Under the pieces are notes generated by a model. That model ran no database searches, was not told the origin of the DNA, and saw nothing but the letters and a program-made list of their open reading frames with translations. Positions 9,338 to 14,375 of a DNA stretch of 14,375 nucleotides are shown one piece after another. Both the position numbers and the translations under genes were made by a program. Positions within the stretch are counted from its first letter, which is position 1; every line of letters starts with the position of its first letter. This DNA is from Paracoccaceae bacterium (GTDB taxonomy: Bacteria; Pseudomonadota; Alphaproteobacteria; Rhodobacterales; Rhodobacteraceae), in contig JALWJU010000365.1 in the NCBI GenBank assembly GCA_026997055.1, positions 1 through 14,375 of the forward strand, given 5' to 3'.

Positions 9338-10918
9338 ATGACTCTCCTGCGAGCGGCGTTCCGCGCCGCTCTTTTCCTGCTGTTGGTCCCCCTGGCTCCT
9401 CCGGCAGCACTGGCCGAAGACGCCACCCTGACCGCGCGCGATGGTTCGATCCGGCTGAGCGGCGACCTGCTGAGCTATGACGGCGAATATTACCGCATCG
9501 CCACCGAATACGGGGTGCTGACCGTGGACGGATCCGGGGTCAGCTGCGAAGGCCCGGGCTGCCCGGCGCTAGGTGCCTGGGTAGCCCGGCTGACCTTTTC
9601 CGGCGCGCCGGAAATGGCCGATGTGCTGCTGCCGGCCCTGGTCGAAGGTTTTGCCCACCGCCGCGGTTATCGCCTGGAGCGCAGCACGTTGGAACGGGGC
9701 CTGCGCTACGCGCTGTATGAGGTGGATACGGGGAGCGAAGGGGGCGGCGAGGCCAGAAAGGCCGCCGAATTCACCATCCTGCGCAGTTCCTCCGGTGAAG
9801 GCATTGCCGACTTGCTGGGCGAGCAGGCCGATTTCGCGCTCAGCCTGCGGGAAGTGACCCCCGAAGAGGCGGCCCGGGCCCGCCAGGCCGGACTCGGCAG
9901 CCTCACTGGCGTCCGTCAGGCCCGGGTGATAGCGCTGGATGCCATGGCCGCCATCGTCGCCCCTTCGAACCCGGTGCGCAGGATATCGCTGGCGGATCTG
10001 CGGGCGATCTATACCGGAAAGATCACCAACTGGCGCGAACTCGGCGGCGAAGACGCCCCCATCGCTGCCTATCTGCCCCGCGACGATGCCGGCTATGCCG
10101 CGCTCTTTCGCACGACCATGCTGCGCGATGCCGCGCTGGCCGAAGCCGTGATCCGTCTGCCCGACAATGACGCGCTGGCCCGAAAGGTGGCCGAGGACCC
10201 GTTCGGCATCGGTATCGCCAGTCTCGCCCGGCACGGTGCGGCCACCGTCCTCACCCTCACCGGCTCCTGCGGCTTCGAAGTGGCACCGGATGTGCAGACG
10301 ATCAAGGCCGAGGATTATCCGCTCACCGCGCCGCTCTATCTCTACCTGCCGGGGCGGCGCCTGCCCCGGATCGGTCGCGAATTCCTCGCCTACCTGCGCA
10401 GTGGTGCGGCGCAGATGGTGGTCCGGCGCGCCGGTCTGGTGGACCAGGTGCCCGGAGAAATGCCGGTCGAGGCGCAGGGGCGGCGGCTGGCCAATGCCAT
10501 CCTCGCCGCCGGAGAGGAGATCGGTCTGGAGGAGCTGCAGGAAATGGCGCGCCTGATGACTGATTACAGCCGGCTTTCGATCACCTTCCGCTTCCGCGAC
10601 GGCTCGAGCGCGCTGGATGCGCCATCACTGTCAAACGTCGCCCTCCTGGCCCATGCGCTGGAGGCCGGGGAATATGACGGGCGCGAATTGCTGTTTGTCG
10701 GTTTCAGCGACGGGCAGGGCGAGGTCGGGGCCAACAGGCGGCTCGCGCTGAAGCGAGCACGGGCCGTGCTCGGGGCGATCCGCGACAGCGCCGAGACCCT
10801 GGATGAATCCCGGGTCGGCATGCGCGCCATTGCCTTCGGTGAGGCCCTTCCGATCGCCTGCGACGACACGCCCTGGGGGCGGCAGGTGAACCGGCGGGTC
10901 GAGGTTTGGCTGCGGTAG
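9338..10918 (+). CDS. Secreted PstS-like solute-binding domain fused to OmpA C-terminal domain
   Basis: The 526-residue protein has a Sec signal peptide (MTLLRAAFRAALFLLLVPLAPPAALA in two parts: Arg-containing start, hydrophobic core) with likely cleavage after A26. A short N-terminal region (27-80) carries two nearby cysteines, C70 and C75. Residues about 85-370 resemble PstS-type periplasmic binding proteins: IALDAMAAIVAPSNPV (198-213), then ISLADLRAIYTGKITNWREL, and later YPLTAPLYLYLP (327-338). Residues about 410-526 are an OmpA C-terminal domain, with the peptidoglycan (diaminopimelate) contact region around D458 and the NRRLALKRARAV helix (466-477, R473). The fusion implies a ligand-binding module tethered to peptidoglycan rather than a free transporter subunit, and no ABC permease or ATPase gene is nearby. 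Phosphate as the ligand is unproven. Co-transcribed with the upstream anchored protein (22-base gap, modest ribosome site GGGG eight bases before ATG). It ends nine bases from radC, convergently. Confidence 0.9.
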   Translation: MTLLRAAFRAALFLLLVPLAPPAALAEDATLTARDGSIRLSGDLLSYDGEYYRIATEYGVLTVDGSGVSCEGPGCPALGAWVARLTFSGAPEMADVLLPALVEGFAHRRGYRLERSTLERGLRYALYEVDTGSEGGGEARKAAEFTILRSSSGEGIADLLGEQADFALSLREVTPEEAARARQAGLGSLTGVRQARVIALDAMAAIVAPSNPVRRISLADLRAIYTGKITNWRELGGEDAPIAAYLPRDDAGYAALFRTTMLRDAALAEAVIRLPDNDALARKVAEDPFGIGIASLARHGAATVLTLTGSCGFEVAPDVQTIKAEDYPLTAPLYLYLPGRRLPRIGREFLAYLRSGAAQMVVRRAGLVDQVPGEMPVEAQGRRLANAILAAGEEIGLEELQEMARLMTDYSRLSITFRFRDGSSALDAPSLSNVALLAHALEAGEYDGRELLFVGFSDGQGEVGANRRLALKRARAVLGAIRDSAETLDESRVGMRAIAFGEALPIACDDTPWGRQVNRRVEVWLR

Positions 10919-10927
10919 GGGGCTGGC

Positions 10928-11686
10928 CTACAGGTAACCCTCCGCGCGAAAGCTCAGCTCACAGGCCTTGCCGATGATCAGGTGGTCGTGCAGCACCAGT
11001 CCCAGCGCCTGCGCCGCCGCCTCGACCTGGCGGGTCATGGCGATATCGGCCTCCGAGGGGGCCGGGTCGCCCGAAGGGTGGTTATGCACGAGGATCAGCG
11101 CCGAAGCGTTCAGCTCCAGCGCCCGCTTCACCACTTCTCGCGGATAGACCGGCACATGGTCCACCGTGCCGCGCGCCTGCTCCTCATCGGCGATGACGAT
11201 ATTCTTGCGGTCCAGATACAGCACGCGAAACTGCTCGGTCTCCCGATGCGCCATGGTGGCGTGGCAGTATTTCAGCAGCGCATCCCAGGAGGATACGACC
11301 GGCCGCCCGATTACCCGCGAGCGCGCCAGCCGGTGCGCGGCGGCTTCGACGATCTTCAGCTCCAGCACCACCGCCTCGCCCACGCCCCTGACCCGCATCA
11401 GGCGTTCGCGCGGGGCGGACAGCACCGCGTTGAAGCTGCCGAAGGTCTCCAGCAGCGTATGGGCAAGCGGCTTCACGTCGCGGCGGGGGATGGCGCGAAA
11501 CAGCACCAGTTCCAGCATCTCGTAATCCGGCAGGGCATCGGCGCCACCTTCCAGAAACCGCGCCCGCAGCCGCTTGCGGTGGTCGCGGATATAGGAGGGC
11601 AGGCGGCCCGCCTCCGGCGCAGGCATAGCCTCATCGGTGTCGAATCGCAGCTGCGGCTGCTCGCAGAATTCGAAGCCGTTGCTCAT
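10928..11686 (-). CDS. radC: RadC family JAMM-fold protein
   Basis: The protein is 252 residues from ATG 11686. RadC family members carry a helix-hairpin-helix-like N-terminal half and a C-terminal MPN/JAMM metalloprotein domain. They were named for DNA repair, but that role is disputed and the biochemical function is not settled. Seen here: SYIRDHRKRLRARF near the start, the RVRGVGEAVVLELK helix-hairpin-helix, and the JAMM metal motif HNHPSGDPAPSEAD with H201, H203, S211 and D214, so the metal site is intact. The open frame extends further upstream but is Arg/Pro-rich and unlike the family. ATG 11686 is chosen because MSNGFEF looks like family N-termini and GGAG lies just before it, though at only two bases. 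ATG 11704 (MAHAGD) is the alternative. It is divergent from the dipeptidase gene (47-base gap) and convergent with the OmpA-fusion gene. Confidence 0.93.
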   Translation of the reverse strand: MSNGFEFCEQPQLRFDTDEAMPAPEAGRLPSYIRDHRKRLRARFLEGGADALPDYEMLELVLFRAIPRRDVKPLAHTLLETFGSFNAVLSAPRERLMRVRGVGEAVVLELKIVEAAAHRLARSRVIGRPVVSSWDALLKYCHATMAHRETEQFRVLYLDRKNIVIADEEQARGTVDHVPVYPREVVKRALELNASALILVHNHPSGDPAPSEADIAMTRQVEAAAQALGLVLHDHLIIGKACELSFRAEGYL

Positions 11687-11733
11687 GTCTCCAGCATGGG
11701 CCATTCTGGTTAACAGCGCGTTAAGGGGGAAAC

Positions 11734-12774
11734 ATGCTTGTCTTCGATGGTCACAACGACGTGCTGCTGCGCCTGTGGCAGGCCGGCGGGCGCAGGGCGG
11801 TGGAAGCCTTTGCCACCGGCGACAAGGGGCATATCGACCTGCCGCGCGCCGGCGAGGGAGGCTTCGGCGGCGGTTTCTTCGCCATTTTCGTGCCCTCTCC
11901 GGAGGAGAGCGGCGATACGCTCGGCGCCATGGCCGGGGCAAGCTACGACCTGCCGCTGCCCGAGCCGATAGAGGCCGCCGATGCCCTGCCGGTGGCGCTG
12001 GGGCAGGCGGCGATCCTGATCGAGATGGAGCGCCAGGGGATCCTGCGCATCTGCCGCAGCACCGCCGATATCCGCGCCTGCCTCGCCGAGGGTACCATGG
12101 CTGCGATCATGCACATGGAAGGGGCGGAAGCGATCGACCGCGATTTCCACGCGCTTGACGTGCTCCACGCCGCCGGGCTGCGCTCGCTCGGCCCGGTCTG
12201 GTCGCGCCCGAATATCTGGGGCGAGGGGGTGCCGTTTCGCTTCCCGTCAGACGGAAATACCGGCGGCGGGCTGACCGAAGCCGGCAAGGAACTGATCCGC
12301 GCCTGCAATGCGCGGCACATCATGGTGGATTTGTCACACATGACCGAGGCCGGCTTCTGGGACGTGGCCGCGACCAGCGATGCCCCTCTGGTGGCCACCC
12401 ACTCCAACGCCCACGCGCTCTGTCCGAGCGCGCGCAACCTTACCGACCGCCAGCTTGCGGCAATTGCCGAGAGCGGCGGCATGGTGGGGCTCAATTTCGC
12501 CACCGCCTTCCTGCGCGAGGACGGGCAGATGCGGGCCGACACGCCGCTGGAAACCATGCTGCGCCACCTTGATCACCTGATCGGCATCCTCGGCGAAGAC
12601 GGCGTGGGGCTCGGCTCCGATTTCGACGGTGCGCAGGTGCCCGGGGCGATCGGCGACGTGGCCGGCCTCCCGGCGCTGATCGAGGAAATGCGCAGGCATC
12701 AATACGGCGAAGCCCTGGTGAAAAAGCTCTGCCACGGCAATTGGCTCAGGGTGCTGAAGGAGACCTGGGGCTAG
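11734..12774 (+). CDS. Membrane-dipeptidase family (peptidase M19) zinc hydrolase
   Basis: The 346-residue protein has the full length and metal ligands of the renal dipeptidase family, which hydrolyses dipeptides (including some D-amino-acid dipeptides) with two zinc ions on a TIM barrel. Ligand candidates are H7 and D9 in DGHNDVLLRL, the bridging E129 in MHMEGAEAI, H202 in VDLSHM and H223 in VATHSNAHAL. D296 in GLGSDFDG is the conserved acidic residue. There is no signal peptide, so it is probably cytoplasmic, as are many bacterial relatives. Start ATG 11734 has GGGGGA four bases upstream. The stop TAG (12772-12774) is notable: its T and A are one copy of the target duplication of the following element, and its G is the first base of that element. 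The dipeptide substrate cannot be predicted. Confidence 0.93.
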   Translation: MLVFDGHNDVLLRLWQAGGRRAVEAFATGDKGHIDLPRAGEGGFGGGFFAIFVPSPEESGDTLGAMAGASYDLPLPEPIEAADALPVALGQAAILIEMERQGILRICRSTADIRACLAEGTMAAIMHMEGAEAIDRDFHALDVLHAAGLRSLGPVWSRPNIWGEGVPFRFPSDGNTGGGLTEAGKELIRACNARHIMVDLSHMTEAGFWDVAATSDAPLVATHSNAHALCPSARNLTDRQLAAIAESGGMVGLNFATAFLREDGQMRADTPLETMLRHLDHLIGILGEDGVGLGSDFDGAQVPGAIGDVAGLPALIEEMRRHQYGEALVKKLCHGNWLRVLKETWG

Positions 12775-12804
12775 GGTCAGGACCCATTAATCCCGTGCTC
12801 ACAG
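12774..12804 (+). repeat. Left terminal inverted repeat
   Basis: This 31-base arm begins GGGTCAGGACCC, itself a small palindrome (GGGTC-AG-GACCC), followed by ATTAAT, another palindrome. It matches the reverse complement of 13006-13036 at 30 of 31 positions. Confidence 0.9.
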
Positions 12805-12899
12805 TCCGGCAGATTTGCTTCCTGAAAAGGCGCAAGACCACAGGAATAGTAATTCTATTTCAAGGTCTTGCAACGCATTCAGGGAGCAAATCCGCAGGA
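12805..12899. repeat. Internal hairpin arm 1 of the element
   Basis: GATTTGCTTCCTGAA (12812-12826) pairs with 12878-12892 over 15 positions including one G-T wobble. TCC (12805-12807) with GGA (12897-12899) and GC (12809-12810) with GC (12894-12895) extend it to the edge of the terminal repeat. Inside, GCAAGACC (12832-12839) pairs perfectly with 12864-12871, and AATAG (12845-12849) with CTATT (12855-12859) closes a 5-base AT-rich loop. Confidence 0.8.
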
Positions 12900-12907
12900 C
12901 CCGAAGG

Positions 12908-13006
12908 GCGGAGCAGGCGCTTCATCTCAGGGGCCTTTTGCCCTTGGAAAGGGGGCCCACCCTGTCCGGCGGGCAAAAAACCCCTGATATTTCGCGCCTG
13001 CTCCGC
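12908..13006. repeat. Internal hairpin arm 2 of the element
   Basis: GCGGAGCAGGCGC (12908-12920) pairs perfectly with 12994-13006 over 13 bp. Further in, CAGGGG (12928-12933) pairs with CCCCTG (12981-12986), and TTTTGCCC (12936-12943) pairs with GGGCAAAA (12971-12978). The outer end meets the right terminal repeat with a one-base overlap. With arm 1 and the terminal repeats this gives a three-way junction on a single strand. Confidence 0.8.
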
Positions 13007-13036
13007 TGTGAGCGCGGGATTAATGGGTCCTGACCC
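13006..13036 (-). repeat. Right terminal inverted repeat
   Basis: This is the reverse-complement partner of 12774-12804, identical except at 13014. It ends in GACCC followed by TA and G, the right half of the CTAG target. Confidence 0.9.
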
Positions 13037-14375
13037 TAGGCCACACGATCCCCCTTTTTTGCAATCACCGTGCGGTTATCCACCGCTGGCAGCATCCGGC
13101 CCGGGTCGCGGGTCACCATCACGTCGATGACGCTGGGCCGGGTAGTCTCGGCGAAGGCGGCAGAGAGCGCGGCGGGCAGATCCTCCGGGTCTTCTACGCG
13201 CAAGCCGTGGCAGCCCATGGCCTCGGCGACAGCGGCGTAATCGGTCTCGCTCAGGTCCGAAGACTGGTAATTGCCCTCCCCATACATCAGGTGCTGAAGC
13301 GCCTTGACATAGCCGGAAGCGGCATTGTTGACGACGACGATGGTCAGCCCCAGTTTCAGGCGCCGGGCAGTCTCTAATTCGCCCAGAACCATGTTGAACC
13401 CGCCATCCCCGGTAAGCCCCACCACCGGCGCATCGGGCACGGCCAGGGCGGCACCCATGGCACCGGGCAGGCCGTAGCCGATCGAGGCAAAGCCGCGGTC
13501 GGGCACGAAGCTGCGCCCGGCGCGTTTGGTGTCAAAGACCAGCCCGCCCCAATGCGCGGCAAAGCCGCCATCGGCCACGAGGATACCGTCAGCGGGCAGA
13601 GCGGTGTTGATCTCGGTGATCAGGCGCGCCATGTGAACGGGTTTTTCGCTGGAATAGAGCCTTTCTGACACCTCCTCGCGCCATTTCGCCATGCGCGCGG
13701 GCACCTCGGCGCACCACGCGGCCCGGGCCTCGGCGCCGCCATCGAGCGCGGCGGTAAGATCGGCGAGCCCGGCTTTGGCATCGCCCCAGAGCTTCAGCGC
13801 GGGCCGGAAGGTGCGGCCCATCTCTTCGGCGACATTATCGAGGTGGATCACTCGGGCGTTTTCGGCAGGAATAGTGTATCTCTTGGTCGCGATTTCTCCC
13901 AGTTTGCAACCGACCACCAGAAGGCAATCGCTCTCGGCGATCATCTCGTTGGCGATCCGGTCATAGCGGCCGAAAAGCCCTGCGGAAAGCGGGTGGTTGC
14001 AGGCAATGGAGCCCTTGCCGGTGAGCGTATGGGCGACCGGGATCCCGGCCTTTTCGGCAAGGTTGGCGACTTCTTTCCAGGCTTGCGAGATATGGATGCC
14101 GCCACCGACCAGCATCATCGGCCTTTGCGCCTCAGACAGCATTTTGGCAGCGTTAGAGACACTTTCGGCATCCGGGCGGCAGCGCAGGGCGGGCATGGAG
14201 AAATGCGCGGGGTCAGCGGCGAAATCCTCCGGCGCGAAGGCATGGGTGGCGTGGGCCACATCCTCGGGCACCACCACGCAGACCGGGCCGGGGCGCCCCG
14301 AGGTGGCGACGCTGAAGGCACGGGCGACGGCCTCGGGGATGCGGTGGGTGGCTTCGACGCGGATCAGCTCCTTGC
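13036..14375 (-). CDS. Thiamine-diphosphate enzyme, acetolactate-synthase-like (5' end outside window)
   Basis: 445 codons are visible, and the frame runs to the window edge without a stop, so the N-terminal part (about 100 residues in this family, including the usual catalytic Glu) is missing. GTG at 14277 is not the true start, because matching family sequence continues upstream of it (RIPEAVARAFSVATSGRPGPVCV). The central domain shows PMMLVGGGIHIS and VVGCKLGEIATKRYTIP. The C-terminal cofactor domain shows GFASIGYGLPGAMGAALA and the ThDP motif GDG (codons from 13410) ending in VVVNN 24 residues after it. Members decarboxylate 2-oxo acids and transfer the aldehyde to an acceptor. The region after NN reads AASGYVKALQ rather than the GMVRQWQ typical of housekeeping IlvB, so this is probably a catabolic or uncharacterised relative. 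No ilvN-type small-subunit gene follows. The TAG stop (13038-13036) uses the element's right TA and terminal base. Confidence 0.9.
   Translation of the reverse strand, partial: KELIRVEATHRIPEAVARAFSVATSGRPGPVCVVVPEDVAHATHAFAPEDFAADPAHFSMPALRCRPDAESVSNAAKMLSEAQRPMMLVGGGIHISQAWKEVANLAEKAGIPVAHTLTGKGSIACNHPLSAGLFGRYDRIANEMIAESDCLLVVGCKLGEIATKRYTIPAENARVIHLDNVAEEMGRTFRPALKLWGDAKAGLADLTAALDGGAEARAAWCAEVPARMAKWREEVSERLYSSEKPVHMARLITEINTALPADGILVADGGFAAHWGGLVFDTKRAGRSFVPDRGFASIGYGLPGAMGAALAVPDAPVVGLTGDGGFNMVLGELETARRLKLGLTIVVVNNAASGYVKALQHLMYGEGNYQSSDLSETDYAAVAEAMGCHGLRVEDPEDLPAALSAAFAETTRPSVIDVMVTRDPGRMLPAVDNRTVIAKKGDRVA

Larger units (their letters stand above)
12772..13038. mobile_element. 263-bp MITE-like palindromic element (IS630/Tc1-type target), with TA duplication
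   Basis: The element spans 12774-13036. Flanking TA dinucleotides (12772-12773 and 13037-13038) sit inside C-TA and TA-G, exactly the product of insertion at CTAG with TA duplication, the target known for the IS630/Tc1-mariner group. Terminal inverted repeats are 31 bp with a single T/C difference (base 12796 against 13014). There is no transposase and no believable coding frame, so it would have to be mobilised in trans. Internally two long imperfect hairpins fill almost the whole space between the repeats. It separates two convergent genes and forms the G of both their TAG stop codons. The structure is seen directly. The MITE assignment is inference, since only one copy is visible here. An alternative is a structural repeat of another kind. 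Confidence 0.75.

Noticed and set aside
10915..10931. Small hairpin (GTAGG/CCTAC, 7-base loop) over the stops of the OmpA-fusion gene and radC
   Set aside because: A 5-bp stem without a T run is too weak for an intrinsic terminator. The symmetry comes mostly from the two facing TAG stops.
11687..11941. Longer N-terminus for RadC
   Set aside because: The extra region is Arg/Pro-rich, overlaps the start of the divergent dipeptidase gene and has no similarity to RadC N-termini.
12741..13130. Open frames (12741-13130 and 12815-13033) covering the inverted-repeat element
   Set aside because: They run through the palindromes and into the neighbouring genes, with no ribosome site or family resemblance. 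The element is better explained as non-coding.

Overview
The window looks like chromosomal DNA of an alphaproteobacterium, most likely of the Rhodobacterales (Roseobacter/Rhodobacter group). The evidence is high GC content with strongly GC-biased third codon positions, the sequence character of InfB, SecA, RadC and ArgJ, and the secA / parvulin / argJ / mutT grouping. This placement comes from recognising protein families by eye, not from a search. There are no rRNA or tRNA genes, CRISPR arrays or prophage, and no intact transposase. No gene-free stretch exceeds 300 bases.

Layout. (1) 1-2271, plus strand: 3' part of infB, closed by an intrinsic terminator. (2) 2338-2475, minus strand: a 45-residue conserved-looking small gene with its own candidate promoter. 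(3) 2552-5167, minus strand: a compact run transcribed ppiC (periplasmic parvulin), argJ, mutT (Nudix). (4) 5168-5345: divergent control region with candidate promoters on both strands. (5) 5346-8030, plus strand: secA. (6) 8257-10918, plus strand: a two-gene envelope unit, a membrane-anchored protein of unknown function and a secreted PstS-like solute-binding domain fused to an OmpA peptidoglycan-binding domain. (7) 10928-11686, minus strand: radC. (8) 11734-12774, plus strand: M19 dipeptidase. (9) 12774-13036: a 263-bp non-coding palindromic element. (10) 13036-14375, minus strand: 3' part of a thiamine-diphosphate enzyme gene.

How the genes relate. infB, secA and argJ are core housekeeping genes for translation initiation, protein export and arginine synthesis. 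The divergent ppiC/secA pair puts an exported foldase beside the export motor. The 8257-10918 pair looks like a cell-wall-associated envelope module. RadC, the dipeptidase and the ThDP enzyme are metabolic or accessory neighbours with no obvious joint pathway.

The most unusual feature is the 263-bp element between the dipeptidase and the ThDP gene. It has 31-bp terminal inverted repeats with one mismatch, a TA duplication inside a CTAG target, and two long internal hairpins, so one strand could fold as a three-way junction. It behaves like a non-autonomous (MITE-type) relative of IS630/Tc1 elements. It sits exactly where two convergent genes once shared overlapping TAG stop codons, and both stops are preserved.
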